DNA of 45,891 nt from Planctomycetota bacterium (GCA_016872835.1 VGYX01000016.1:1-45891), one strand, 5' to 3'; positions 7,958 through 16,612 are shown, counted from the stretch's first letter. Numbers and translations: made by a program. The notes: generated by a model from the sequence alone, not told the origin.

Positions 7958-8580
7958 TGTACGCGCTCGCGATCGCTTCGATGCTGCTGCTGCAGGGCGC
8001 CGCCCCTGCCGCCAAGCCTGACCTGAGTCCGAACGCGCCGGCGCCGCAGACCGCGCCTCTTCGACCCGGCGATGCCGCACCCCCGCTGACCATCGACAAG
8101 TGGGTGAAGGGCGAACCGGTCGAGAAGTTCGAGAAGGGTCGCGTCTACGTGGTCGAGTTCTGGGCGACCTGGTGTGGCCCCTGCATCAAGGGCATTCCGC
8201 ACCTCACCGAGCTGCAGCGCGATCATCCCGATCTGGTGATCATCGGTGTGGCTGCGGCGGAACGCCAAGCTGGCGCGAAGCCGGGCCTGAGCGAGAAGCC
8301 GCCCGAAGTCGATCCGCGCCTGAGCGGCGTCGAGGATTTCGTGAAGCAGCGCGGCGACGAGATCGGCTATCGCATCGCGTGGGATGGTGACGCAAGCATG
8401 GGCAAGGCGTGGATGTTCGCCGCCAAGCAGAGCTCGATCCCCTTCGCGTTCATCGTGAACCGCGAGGGCAACATCGCGTGGATGGGGCATCCGAACGAGA
8501 TGGATGCCACGCTCACGCGCGTCCTGAAGGGCACCGAGGGCCGCGTGGCTCCACCGCAGCCGCCCGCCGCGGCGCCCTGA
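7954..8580 (+). CDS. TlpA/ResA-like thiol-disulfide oxidoreductase
   Basis: Protein of 208 residues with an N-terminal export signal (MMYALAIASMLLLQGAAPA), a Pro/Ala-rich spacer, and a thioredoxin fold. The WATWCGPC active site places the redox cysteines at 74 and 77. A cis-Pro-containing segment (SSIPFAFIVNREGNIAWMG) follows at about residues 160-178. The family acts outside the cytoplasm, reducing or isomerising disulfides or supporting cytochrome c maturation. The ATG overlaps the stop of the upstream fusion gene and the stop is 6 nt before eboE, so it is part of the operon. Its place inside an export cluster fits redox handling of an exported product, which is inference. Confidence 0.88.
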   Translation: MMYALAIASMLLLQGAAPAAKPDLSPNAPAPQTAPLRPGDAAPPLTIDKWVKGEPVEKFEKGRVYVVEFWATWCGPCIKGIPHLTELQRDHPDLVIIGVAAAERQAGAKPGLSEKPPEVDPRLSGVEDFVKQRGDEIGYRIAWDGDASMGKAWMFAAKQSSIPFAFIVNREGNIAWMGHPNEMDATLTRVLKGTEGRVAPPQPPAAAP

Positions 8581-8586
8581 TCGCGC

Positions 8587-9744
8587 ATGCTGCCTGTCGG
8601 CTACTGCACGAACGTCCATCCCGGGCGCAACCTGGACGAACTGAGGCGCAGCCTGCTGGGCCCGGTGGCGAGGGTTGCGCGTCTGGTCGGTCCGGAGCCG
8701 CTGCCCGTGGGTGTGTGGCTCTCGGCCGAGGCCACGCGACAGCTGCATGAACAGCCATCCGAGACCGAGCGACTGCGCGACGCGGCGATGGATGTCGGTG
8801 TTCACATCGCGGCGGTGAACGCCTTCCCGTACGGCAACTTCGGTGCCGCATCGGTGAAGACGCGCGTGTACGAACCGCACTGGGCGGACGCGCGCCGCGC
8901 CCTCTACACGATTGCCGTGGCCGAGCTGCTTCCGAAACTCGTCGCGCCGGGCGTGCGACATGCGAGCATCAGCACGCTGCCGCTCGGATGGCGACCGCGC
9001 TTCAGTGCCGAGGGTTGTGGTGCGAGCGTGGGCCTTGCGTCGGCGCAGATCGAGCAGGTCGCACGAGCGCTGGCCCGGATCGAGTCGGCCACCGGACTCC
9101 ATGTCACGCTGGACATCGAGCCGGAGCCGGGCTGCGCGATCCAGACCGTGTCGGAACTTGCCGGCTTCATGCGCCACTGCCTACGACCTGGCGACGCTTC
9201 CAATCCCGTGCATCGACATGTGGGTGCCTGTCTGGATGCATGCCACCTTGCCGTCATGGCTGAGGCGCCCGACGCCGCGATGACAGCGCTTGTCGAGGCG
9301 CACGTGCCCGTGCATCGTGTACACATCTCGTCGGCCCTGCGCGGCGACGCCTCCGAGTCGAACGTGCAGGCCCTTGCCCGCTTCGACGAGCCTCGCTTCC
9401 TGCATCAGGTGGTCACCGGATCGGCGGAGCAGCCACGCGTGTACGAGGACATTCCTGATCACGCGGCGGCCCGACCCGATCACCCATGGCGCTGCCACTT
9501 CCACGTGCCGATCTTCATGCATCAGATCGGTGGACTCGCCACCACACGCGACACGATCGAGCCACTCCTGCGTGCCGTGCTTCACGCAGGCCAGCGACCT
9601 TTCATGGAGGTGGAGACCTACGCATGGGATCGGCTGCCGGACACGACCGCGGGTGATGTCGAAGAGGGGCTTGCGCGCGAGATCCTGCATGCCAGATCCC
9701 TGCTTGCCAAATGTGCGGCGGGCGCACACGCTGCACGCGGATGA
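8587..9744 (+). CDS. eboE: EboE-like metabolite traffic protein (xylose isomerase-type TIM barrel)
   Basis: Cytoplasmic protein of 385 residues beginning VGYCTNVHPGRNLDE, the characteristic opening of EboE proteins. The fold is the sugar isomerase/AP endonuclease 2 barrel. Candidate metal ligands are Glu in LDIEPEPGC, Asp and His in CLDACHLAV, His in VPVHRVHIS and Glu in FMEVETYAWD. No reaction is established for EboE; the family is required for correct export of the pathway product in the systems studied. The gene is 6 nt after the thioredoxin gene and its stop overlaps eboC (ATGA), so translation is probably coupled. Confidence 0.87.
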   Translation: MLPVGYCTNVHPGRNLDELRRSLLGPVARVARLVGPEPLPVGVWLSAEATRQLHEQPSETERLRDAAMDVGVHIAAVNAFPYGNFGAASVKTRVYEPHWADARRALYTIAVAELLPKLVAPGVRHASISTLPLGWRPRFSAEGCGASVGLASAQIEQVARALARIESATGLHVTLDIEPEPGCAIQTVSELAGFMRHCLRPGDASNPVHRHVGACLDACHLAVMAEAPDAAMTALVEAHVPVHRVHISSALRGDASESNVQALARFDEPRFLHQVVTGSAEQPRVYEDIPDHAAARPDHPWRCHFHVPIFMHQIGGLATTRDTIEPLLRAVLHAGQRPFMEVETYAWDRLPDTTAGDVEEGLAREILHARSLLAKCAAGAHAARG

Positions 9745-10679
9745 GTGACGTCACCCCCACCCTTCCCGCCGGCGTCGGAGCCTGGATGCGGCTGCTGCGC
9801 ATCTCGAACGCGCCGACGGCGCTCACGGGGTCGCTGGTGGGCACGATGATCGGCACCTCCACGAATCTCGGGGCTCTCAACATCAACATCATGGCGCTCT
9901 GCGGCGTGGGGTCGGTGCTTCTCTACGCGGGCGGCATGGTGATGAACGACTACTTCGACCAGCCGATCGACCGGATCGAACGACCGGACCGGCCCATCGT
10001 GTCGGGGCATGTCTCGGAGCGCAGTGCGCTCTCGCTTGGCATGGGACTTCTGGCGGTGGGCGTGACCGCGATGGTCGCCGTCGGCAGCGCCGTGGTGCCT
10101 TGGGTGCTTCTGCTGCTTGCCATGGTCCTTGCCTACAACCTGCTGCATCGCGATCCGGTCGCGGCGCCACTGCTCATGGCCGCATGCCGCATGCTGGTGC
10201 CGGTGATCTCCGCCATCGCGGCAGCACCCCAGAACAAGCCGGACTGGGAACTCGTGGGTGCGGTCACGATTCCGCTTGGCGTCTACACGGCCATGATTTC
10301 GCTCGCTGCGCGACACGAGGCCGCTCGTGTCCCGTCTCCGCGCCCCGTGGCGCCCATCGGCGTGCTGTTCATCGTGCTGATGGCCGCGGCACTCGCGCCG
10401 CTTGCGTTCATGTTCGCTGGCGTTCTGCAACCATTTCCCCGCACGGCGCTCATGCTGGCGGTGCCTGCACTCGTCCTCGCGTGCTGGACCATGCTGCGCG
10501 GCCTTCGCCTGCTGCGGCGCGACGACCGAAAGCCTCATGGCGTGATGGCATGGATCGCCGCGATCGCGTTCATCGATGCAGCCTCGTTGGCACCGCTCGC
10601 CGGCGGCTCGCTGGTCCTGGTGGCCGTGGGCGCCGGATTGCTCACGTTGTGGATGCAGCGGCGCATCCTGGGCAGCTGA
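9741..10679 (+). CDS. eboC: EboC-like UbiA-family prenyltransferase
   Basis: Integral membrane protein of 312 residues with about eight or nine hydrophobic helices. The first Asp-rich motif is N69DYFDQPID77, followed by RIERPDRPI, as in UbiA enzymes that bind the prenyl diphosphate through Mg. The second Asp-rich motif is weak: the equivalent loop reads AARHEAARVPSP and lacks a clear DxxxD. Family members attach isoprenoid chains to aromatic or cyclic acceptors, but the EboC acceptor is unknown. I chose the ATG at 9741 because it overlaps the eboE stop. EboF follows after 3 nt. Confidence 0.87.
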   Translation: MSDVTPTLPAGVGAWMRLLRISNAPTALTGSLVGTMIGTSTNLGALNINIMALCGVGSVLLYAGGMVMNDYFDQPIDRIERPDRPIVSGHVSERSALSLGMGLLAVGVTAMVAVGSAVVPWVLLLLAMVLAYNLLHRDPVAAPLLMAACRMLVPVISAIAAAPQNKPDWELVGAVTIPLGVYTAMISLAARHEAARVPSPRPVAPIGVLFIVLMAAALAPLAFMFAGVLQPFPRTALMLAVPALVLACWTMLRGLRLLRRDDRKPHGVMAWIAAIAFIDAASLAPLAGGSLVLVAVGAGLLTLWMQRRILGS

Positions 10680-10682
10680 CGC

Positions 10683-12092
10683 ATGGGCACGCCTCATCCA
10701 TCGGGTGCGCAACGCACCGTGGTCGCGATCGTCGCCGGGCTTTCCGCCGGTCAGATTGGCGCTGACACACCGACGTTGCGTGATCTCGCACGCACGCTCG
10801 GCGGTGTGCACATGCTGCAGCCTGCGTTCCCGGCCGTCACATGCACCTCGCAGGCAACCATGCTGACGGGGCTCTCGCCGCAAGGGCATGGCATCGTCGG
10901 CAACGGATGGCTGGATCGTGAACTCGGCGAAGCCAGGCTCTGGAGGCAGTCACGTGGACTGATTCAGGCACCGCTGGTGTGGGAGTCCGCGCGCGCCCGC
11001 TTTCCTGGGTTGTCCGTGGCGAACCTCTTCGGCTGGTTCAACATGTTCAGCAGCGCGGACGTCACGGTGACGCCACGTCCGCAGTACGCAGCCGACGGGC
11101 GCAAGGCCGCGGACATCCTGGCCACGCCCGAGGGACTGCGCGAGCGGCTCGTGGCGGAACTGGGCGCGTTTCCACTGTTCAATTTCTGGGGGCCACGCGC
11201 GGACATCCGCAGCACGGAGTGGATCGTGCAGGCCACCCAGCGTGTGATGACCTGGCACGATCCGGCCCTCACGATCTGCTACCTGCCACATCTCGACTAC
11301 GTGCTGCAGCGAGAGGGACCCGGAGGCCCCACCGTGCGGCGCGAACTGCGCGAGGTGGATCGCGTGCTGCAGTCGCTGATCGCGGCGTGTCGCTCGCGCG
11401 GTGCACGCCTGATCCTCTGCAGTGAGTACGGCATCGAGAGGGCGCATCAGGTGATCCATCCGAATCGAGCGCTTCGCGAAGCCGGCCTGCTGTCGGTGCG
11501 CCAGGAGTTCGGTGGCCTGAACCTTGACCTGAACGGCAGCGCCGCGTTCGCGCTCTGCGATCATCAGGTGGCGCATGTGTACGCACAGGATGGTGCGTCG
11601 CTGGCCCGGACACGGGAGATCCTCGCGGCGCTTCCCGCAGTCGATCGCGTGCTCGCGGGATCCGAACGCGCGGAACTGCAACTGGATCATGCGCGCACCG
11701 GTGACCTTGTGCTGGTGCCCACGGCGGGCGCATGGTTCGCCTACCCGTGGTGGACCGAGCCCTCGGAAGCCCCGGACTACGCACGCACGGTCGACATCCA
11801 TCGCAAGCCCGGCTACGACCCGTGCGAACTGCTGCTGGATGCCGGCCCGCTGGCGACGTCGGCCAAGGTCGCGTGGTTCATGCTTCGAAAGCGACTTGGC
11901 ATGCGCGCCCTGCTGCAGTGCACGCCGCTTGACGCATCGCTGGTCCGCGGCACGCATGGCCGCGTGGACCTGAAGCCGGAACTCGAGCCGGTGCTGCTTG
12001 CAGAAGGAGCGTTCCTGCCGCAGGAAGGGCGGCTTCCCATGCACGCCGTGCACGAGGTGATCCTGCGACACCTGACGGGCGAGCCGGCATGA
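10683..12092 (+). CDS. eboF: EboF-like nucleotide pyrophosphatase/phosphodiesterase-family protein
   Basis: Protein of 469 residues of the alkaline phosphatase/NPP superfamily without an obvious signal peptide. The nucleophile region is FPAVTCTSQATMLTG, with Thr53 the likely nucleophile, followed by GHGIVGNGW. The first metal Asp expected near residue 18 (DG after the first strand) is replaced by IVAGLSAG. Later ligand positions are partly kept (YLPHLDYV, SEYGIE where SDHG is usual). The active site is therefore altered but not lost. It sits between eboC (3 nt gap) and the DUF3299-like gene (4 nt overlap). Membership of the cluster is clear; catalytic activity is not. Confidence 0.83.
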   Translation: MGTPHPSGAQRTVVAIVAGLSAGQIGADTPTLRDLARTLGGVHMLQPAFPAVTCTSQATMLTGLSPQGHGIVGNGWLDRELGEARLWRQSRGLIQAPLVWESARARFPGLSVANLFGWFNMFSSADVTVTPRPQYAADGRKAADILATPEGLRERLVAELGAFPLFNFWGPRADIRSTEWIVQATQRVMTWHDPALTICYLPHLDYVLQREGPGGPTVRRELREVDRVLQSLIAACRSRGARLILCSEYGIERAHQVIHPNRALREAGLLSVRQEFGGLNLDLNGSAAFALCDHQVAHVYAQDGASLARTREILAALPAVDRVLAGSERAELQLDHARTGDLVLVPTAGAWFAYPWWTEPSEAPDYARTVDIHRKPGYDPCELLLDAGPLATSAKVAWFMLRKRLGMRALLQCTPLDASLVRGTHGRVDLKPELEPVLLAEGAFLPQEGRLPMHAVHEVILRHLTGEPA

Positions 12093-12712
12093 AGTGGCTG
12101 TGGGCCGTGCTGGTTGCCGTGCTCATGGCGGGTGCGGCCGCGATGGTGTGGCCCGCTTCAGAGGACCTTGTCAATCCACCCAAGCCGGAGGCGCCAAGGC
12201 CTCAAGGACCTGCCTTCGCCGAATCCCGCTCGCCATCCGCACGCATCGAGCGAAAGCCAGACGGCACCATTGAACTCGATGGTCGCTTCATGGTGACCGG
12301 TTCGGGCACCGAGCAGGACCCGTTCGTGATCTCGTGGCCGCTGGTGTTCAGTGCCAGCGAGACGATCGACGCGGCGGCCGGCAAGCTTGCCGCGCCGGTG
12401 CACATCGACTTCCTGAACGGTCAATGGGTGCAGCTGAGCGGCTATCTCGCGCCACCGCTCTGGGGCGAGCAGACCAGCGAACTGCTGGTCATGAAGAATC
12501 GCTGGGATGGCTGCTGCATCGGCTTGCCACCCACACCTTTCGATTGCATCGAGGCCTCGCTTGCCGCGCCCCTGAAGCTGGGTGCACAGCACACGATCAG
12601 CTTCGGAACGGTGCGCGGCCGCCTGATGGTCGAGCCATTCAAGGCGGGCGTGTTCCTGCTGGGGCTCTATCGGCTGGAGGACGCGTCGATCGCCGAGATG
12701 AAGTCGCCCTGA
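12089..12712 (+). CDS. Membrane-anchored DUF3299-like protein
   Basis: Protein of 207 residues with one N-terminal helix ([20 protein letters not shown]) and no lipobox, then a Pro-rich spacer and an extracytoplasmic domain. The motif [19 protein letters not shown], with paired cysteines and the G-PP turn, resembles the core of DUF3299 proteins. Those are often found near ABC or MacB-type export systems in Gram-negative bacteria. It overlaps the eboF stop by 4 nt and is the last gene of the run, so it may be the envelope-side partner of this export cluster. That role is inference from position. Confidence 0.75.
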   Translation: MKWLWAVLVAVLMAGAAAMVWPASEDLVNPPKPEAPRPQGPAFAESRSPSARIERKPDGTIELDGRFMVTGSGTEQDPFVISWPLVFSASETIDAAAGKLAAPVHIDFLNGQWVQLSGYLAPPLWGEQTSELLVMKNRWDGCCIGLPPTPFDCIEASLAAPLKLGAQHTISFGTVRGRLMVEPFKAGVFLLGLYRLEDASIAEMKSP

Positions 12713-12748
12713 TCGCGTATCGGCTGCGCGGTCCGCGTATGGCCAGGC

Positions 12749-12772
12749 ACTACCTCCAACCCTCGTTCTCGG
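12749..12772 (+). repeat. Dispersed 24-nt intergenic repeat, divergent copy
   Basis: Matches the copy at 36751-36774 at 22 of 24 positions, in the same orientation. The preceding 10 nt are also similar (TGGCCA shared). It lies between the DUF3299-like gene and dus, starting 49 nt before the dus ATG. Confidence 0.7.
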
Positions 12773-12785
12773 GCGTGGATCGTGT

Positions 12786-12791
12786 CACAAT
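12786..12791 (+). promoter_or_regulatory. -10-like box CACAAT before dus
   Basis: CACAAT, then 6 nt, then ATG at 12798, with no Shine-Dalgarno sequence. The first base departs from TANNNT, so it is weaker than the others. Confidence 0.35.
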
Positions 12792-12797
12792 GCGCCC

Positions 12798-13835
12798 ATG
12801 CTTCGCATCGGCGCGGTCACGCTTGAAACGCCCCTGCTCCTCGCGCCGATCGCGGGTCATTGTGACCTTGCGTTCCGCATCCTCTGTCGTGAGCAGGGCG
12901 GCGTGGGCATCGCCTACACCGATCTGCTGAATTGCCATGCGCTCCTGCGGGGCACGCCGCGCAGCATGGAACTCGCCTCGACCAATGGTCTGGATCAGCC
13001 CTGCGGCATGCAGCTGTACGGCAACTGGACCGACCCATTGCCCGAGGCGGCCATCTGGGCGATCGAGCACGGCGCGCGCGTGATCGACATCAACATGGGG
13101 TGTCCCGTGGACAAGGTCGCCAAGCGCAATGGTGGTTCACTGCTGCTCTGCCAGCCCTTCGACACCGTGAAACTTGCGGAGCGCATCGTGCAGGCCGTGG
13201 AGCGGCACTCGAACGGCCGCGTGCCCGTGACCGCGAAGATCCGCCTGGGCTGGGATCCGGAGCACTTCGTGGGTCCGCAGCTCGCGCGCGATCTGGAGCG
13301 CGCAGGCATCGCGGCAGTCACCGTGCATGGGCGCTTCACCTGCCAACTCTTCAGTGGCGAGGCCGACTGGAACAGGATCGGTGAGGTGGTGGCGTCGGTC
13401 GAGCGAGTTCCCGTGATCGGCAATGGCGACATCACCGAGCCCCAGCACGCTCGCGAACGCATGCGCCAGACCGGCTGCAGCGGGGTGATGATCGGTCGGG
13501 GCGCCCTGCGCACGCCATGGCTGTTCCGACAGGCCTGGCACGAGATTCGCACCGGCGAGCCGTTGGTCGAACCATCTTTCAACGAGAAGTGCCGGGTGAT
13601 TCTTCGGCACCTGGCGCTGCTGGACCGCTACGTGCCCGCCGCGCAAGCCGTGGACTGCATGCGCAAGCGGATCAGCTGGTACGGCAAGACCATGGGTCAC
13701 ATCAAGCCACTGAAGGAGGCGGTCCGAGTGGCGGATTCCACCCAGACCATGCGGCAGGCCATTCAGGCCTGGATCCAGCCAGACCGAGAGGCCGTTCCCA
13801 GAGCCGGTTTCCGGACCCCAGAAGCGGCTTTCTGA
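12798..13835 (+). CDS. tRNA-dihydrouridine synthase
   Basis: FMN-dependent enzyme of 345 residues that reduces specific uridines in the tRNA D-loop. Diagnostic segments are [13 protein letters not shown] near the N terminus (FMN binding), the catalytic Cys102 in [28 protein letters not shown], and IGNGDITEP with [13 protein letters not shown] for the flavin phosphate. The C-terminal helical part (about 250-345) binds tRNA. Length is normal for the Dus family. Which Dus subfamily (A, B or C) it matches cannot be settled by eye. It is monocistronic, with its own promoter-like box. Confidence 0.93.
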   Translation: MLRIGAVTLETPLLLAPIAGHCDLAFRILCREQGGVGIAYTDLLNCHALLRGTPRSMELASTNGLDQPCGMQLYGNWTDPLPEAAIWAIEHGARVIDINMGCPVDKVAKRNGGSLLLCQPFDTVKLAERIVQAVERHSNGRVPVTAKIRLGWDPEHFVGPQLARDLERAGIAAVTVHGRFTCQLFSGEADWNRIGEVVASVERVPVIGNGDITEPQHARERMRQTGCSGVMIGRGALRTPWLFRQAWHEIRTGEPLVEPSFNEKCRVILRHLALLDRYVPAAQAVDCMRKRISWYGKTMGHIKPLKEAVRVADSTQTMRQAIQAWIQPDREAVPRAGFRTPEAAF

Positions 13836-14019
13836 ATTTTCCGAGCGGTATGCAACACCCCCTCCCCCCACTCCGTATTCGAACCTGAGGAGTTGCGTTC
13901 CGACCACAGTCGGGGCGCACGACGCTTGGACATTGTTCTGAATGGCCGGTGCCGTTCAGACGAGAGAGGGAAAGGACTCAAGCGCTGTTGTTTTGCGCAT
14001 TGAGGAAGAGGAGGATGGC
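13836..14019. other. Intergenic region with leader hairpin upstream of an exported-protein gene
   Basis: A 9-bp hairpin (13938-13946 with 13951-13959, loop CGGT, one G-U pair) sits about 60 nt before the start at 14020. A smaller CCGAC/GTCGG hairpin lies before it. There is no T-run after either, so they are more likely leader structure than terminators. A purine-rich Shine-Dalgarno tract (GAGGAAGAGGAGG) precedes the next gene. Confidence 0.4.
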
Positions 14020-14619
14020 ATGATTTCGGAGAAGGAAAAGGGCCTTGGAGCCAGTTGGCTCCTGGGATGTGGGCTTGCGGCACTCGGTGCCGCTGCACCA
14101 TCCGAAGCCGCGCTCGTCACGCTTTCGGGCGTGTTCACGAACACCACGGGCGCAGCCGTTGAGAAGGAATTCTCGCACAAGATCATCGTCGACGAAACCA
14201 TCACCAACCTCAATGTGTTCGGAGACGTGTCGCTTGTCGTCACGGATTTCAACCGCAATGGTGCATCGATCACCGCCCCCGCTGGTCAGCTGTATTCGGG
14301 CTGGATCAACGGTGCAAAGGTGGCGTCCTTTGCGCCAGCCAACGCCCCTGGCGGTGGTTTCGTACTCACCGCAGCAGCTCGATCGCTGGCCACGTTCGAT
14401 TCGAGTTACGGCTCTTCCGCCGCACCGTTGGCGATCGCATCGGTCCTGAAGCCCAACGATGAAATCGAGGTCCGCCTGAAGTTCACCGTCTCTGCCGGTG
14501 ATCAGGTCGCTTACACCGCCACCTTCAATTTGGTACCCGGCCCCAGCGCCGCCTGTGCTGCCCTGCTGGCGCCATGGATCGGTCTGCACCGTCGGCGCAG
14601 GACCGAGAACGACTCTTGA
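14020..14619 (+). CDS. Exported protein with PEP-CTERM-like C-terminal signal
   Basis: Protein of 199 residues. After a short charged start, residues 8-28 (GASWLLGCGLAALGAAAPSEA) form a signal peptide, and the mature part is a beta-rich domain of unknown function. The C terminus has the tripartite sorting signal: VPGPS, a short hydrophobic helix (AACAALLAPWIGL), then RRRR. Such tails are recognised by exosortase/archaeosortase-type enzymes and planctomycetes use a short variant. The start is set by a strong Shine-Dalgarno tract just upstream. A second protein of the same design follows 116 nt later. Confidence 0.7.
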   Translation: MISEKEKGLGASWLLGCGLAALGAAAPSEAALVTLSGVFTNTTGAAVEKEFSHKIIVDETITNLNVFGDVSLVVTDFNRNGASITAPAGQLYSGWINGAKVASFAPANAPGGGFVLTAAARSLATFDSSYGSSAAPLAIASVLKPNDEIEVRLKFTVSAGDQVAYTATFNLVPGPSAACAALLAPWIGLHRRRRTENDS

Positions 14620-14735
14620 TGCGTCGAAGTTGAAGTTCGCACTTGCACGCTGATTTCTGGAATCTGACCGTCTGATCGATTGCTCGATGCCTTCCGAATG
14701 ATCGGGGGTCGAGCTCACAAGGAGAGGGAAAAGAG

Positions 14736-15458
14736 ATGAGGAAGTTCGCTGTTCTGGCCAGTGCCACCGCCGCCATCGCGACCGCAGCCACCACCATGGC
14801 CGGCCCGCTTCTGACGATCACGGCCAACGTAGGCGGCTACGCCCCAGTCACCAGCAGTTCGAATGGCAGCCCAACCGCCACCGCCGGCAGCTACAGCTAC
14901 ATCGGCGGCGTGGTCAGCGGATTCCCGATGGACTGGATGATCAGCTGGGACCTCGTCGGAGAGGATTCCGCGGTCCATCCCAAGAGCATGTTCGTGACCA
15001 ACGGGTTCCGCGTGCAGAACCTCACGAGCAGCGCCAAGACGTTCGACATCATGGTTACGCTCGCCTCCTCGCCAAGCCTGTCGGGTGTGCCGCTTACCGG
15101 CACATCGCTCCTCGGTGGAACGCTTGTGTCGGATGCGGCGGGAAGCAACGCGACGCTGACCAGCATCGGCTCCCTCTGGACCGGCCAGGTGAACGGCACC
15201 TCGTATGCACCATCCGCGCTGATGAACAACGCGTATGTGACCACCAGCGCAACGACCTCATTCGGTGCGAGTACCGGATCCTGGAACGGAACCATTGCCG
15301 GGGCGCTGGCCTCTGTCGGCTACCGCATGAACTTCACCCTGGGTGCCAAGAGCACCGCGGTGTTCACCGGCTACTGGGAAGTCGTCCCGACCCCTGGTGC
15401 CTTTGCCACGCTGGTCGTCGCGGGTGGTCTGGCCAACCGCCGTCGCCGGACGAGTTGA
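14736..15458 (+). CDS. Exported protein with PEP-CTERM-like C-terminal signal
   Basis: Protein of 240 residues with a classical signal peptide (MRKFAVLASATAAIATAATTMA) and a Ser/Thr/Gly-rich beta domain of unknown function. The C-terminal signal is VVPTPGAFATLVVAGGLA followed by RRRR. A strong Shine-Dalgarno sequence (AAGGAGAGGG) precedes the ATG. A perfect terminator follows. The strong ribosome site and terminator suggest high expression of a surface or extracellular protein. It does not look homologous to its neighbour beyond the export signals. Confidence 0.72.
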   Translation: MRKFAVLASATAAIATAATTMAGPLLTITANVGGYAPVTSSSNGSPTATAGSYSYIGGVVSGFPMDWMISWDLVGEDSAVHPKSMFVTNGFRVQNLTSSAKTFDIMVTLASSPSLSGVPLTGTSLLGGTLVSDAAGSNATLTSIGSLWTGQVNGTSYAPSALMNNAYVTTSATTSFGASTGSWNGTIAGALASVGYRMNFTLGAKSTAVFTGYWEVVPTPGAFATLVVAGGLANRRRRTS

Positions 15459-15523
15459 ATTTCAGAGACCTCGATCGCGTGTGCCGGGAGCACCGCGATC
15501 AGAAGTGAACCACTCCCCGTTGC

Positions 15524-15559
15524 GACGCGAGCCCTCTTCGGAAGGCTCGCGTCGTTTTT
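15524..15559 (+). terminator. Intrinsic terminator after the exported-protein gene
   Basis: A perfect 10-bp stem (GACGCGAGCC/GGCTCGCGTC, loop of 10 nt) is followed by GTTTTT. The T-run overlaps the last codon region of the convergent scpB gene. Confidence 0.85.
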
Positions 15560-16181
15560 ACGCGTTGGGGTTCCGAAGTTCCTTGGCCTGCGGCAGGTCC
15601 TCGATCCGCGAGAGACCGAAGACCTTCAGGAACTCCGTCGTGGTGCCGTAGAGCATGGGGCGACCCAGTTCCTCGGCTCGACCGGTGATGCGAACCAGTC
15701 GCCGCTCCAGCAGGCTCTTGAGCACCTCACCGCACGCCACGCCACGAATCGCTTCAAGCTCGCTGCGGAGAATCGGTTGACGGTACGCGATGATCGCGAG
15801 CGTCTCGAGGGCCGCCGGCGTGAGGCGCCCCTGCTGTCGCAGGCCACGCACTCGTGCAAGCAGCGGTGCGAAGGCCGGGATGGTGAGCAACTGATAGCCG
15901 CCCGCCAGGCGCTCGGCCCGGAACGAGCGCTGCTGCGATTCGTAGGTGGCGTTCAATTCGGCGATCGCGTCACGCACCTGCGCGGCCGCGCCATCCTTCA
16001 CCTTGCCGGTCGACTTCAGACCCAGCATCTCGACGAGTTTCTGCTCGGTCACCGGACGGTCGTTCGTCAGCAGCACCGCCTCGATGCGCAGCGTGAGCGG
16101 CTGGTCGGGGCACGGTGGGCCAGCGACCGGCTCCAGTTCAGGAGTGGTCTCGATCGAGTCGGTGGGTTCGGTGGCGCCCAT
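15558..16181 (-). CDS. scpB: Segregation and condensation protein B
   Basis: Protein of 207 residues and kleisin-associated subunit of the SMC-ScpAB condensin complex. After a disordered acidic N terminus (about 28 residues), two winged-helix domains follow: LTLRIEAVLLTNDRPVTEQKL, then LTPAALETLAIIAYRQPILR with the strongly conserved AIIAYRQP motif and RGV. The C terminus (GRPMLYGTT, FLKVFGL) is typical. scpA is not in the window. It is the last gene of a minus-strand operon, 8 nt after the ATP synthase epsilon gene. Confidence 0.93.
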   Translation of the reverse strand: MGATEPTDSIETTPELEPVAGPPCPDQPLTLRIEAVLLTNDRPVTEQKLVEMLGLKSTGKVKDGAAAQVRDAIAELNATYESQQRSFRAERLAGGYQLLTIPAFAPLLARVRGLRQQGRLTPAALETLAIIAYRQPILRSELEAIRGVACGEVLKSLLERRLVRITGRAEELGRPMLYGTTTEFLKVFGLSRIEDLPQAKELRNPNA

Positions 16182-16189
16182 GCAGGCGA

Positions 16190-16612
16190 TCAGTTGCGGG
16201 TACCGCGAGCGCGAGCGGCGGCGACCTTGGCGTGGGCGACCGCTTGCGCGCGCTCGGCGGCGTTGCGGGCGGACTCGGTGGTGCCGGCGCCGCTCACGGC
16301 CGAGGCGTTGGCCTTCTGAAGTTCATCGGAGGCAGCCTTCGCATCGATCGAGTCAGCGGGCACGGCCGAATCGGCCAGCAGCGTGAGCGCGTCACCCTGC
16401 ATCTGTGCGAAACCGCCATCGACCACCAGCGTGGTGTTGCCCGAGGGGCCGTTCAGGGTGAACAAGCCGGTTCCGAGCCGCGTGAGGAACGGGCTGGCGC
16501 CGGGCATCACGCCCTTCTGACCGTCGAAAGCCTGGAAGCTCACGTAGGTGGCGTCCTGGGTCAGGCTGACCGAACTGGGGGTGACGACCGAGCAGCGGAA
16601 GGTGGTGGCCAT
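16190..16612 (-). CDS. atpC: F-type ATP synthase epsilon subunit
   Basis: Protein of 140 residues of the F1 central stalk. The N-terminal beta-sandwich is clear (FRCSVVTPSSVSLTQDATYVS, GVMPGASPFLTRLGTG, LVVDGGFAQMQGDALTLLAD), and a C-terminal Ala/Lys-rich helical part follows. It couples rotation to catalysis and can inhibit ATP hydrolysis. No other ATP synthase gene is in the window, although atpC normally ends the atp operon. Here it lies between a CYTH gene and scpB. The ATG at 16612 has a GGAG ribosome site and replaces a longer frame that would run back through the CYTH gene. Confidence 0.88.
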   Translation of the reverse strand: MATTFRCSVVTPSSVSLTQDATYVSFQAFDGQKGVMPGASPFLTRLGTGLFTLNGPSGNTTLVVDGGFAQMQGDALTLLADSAVPADSIDAKAASDELQKANASAVSGAGTTESARNAAERAQAVAHAKVAAARARGTRN

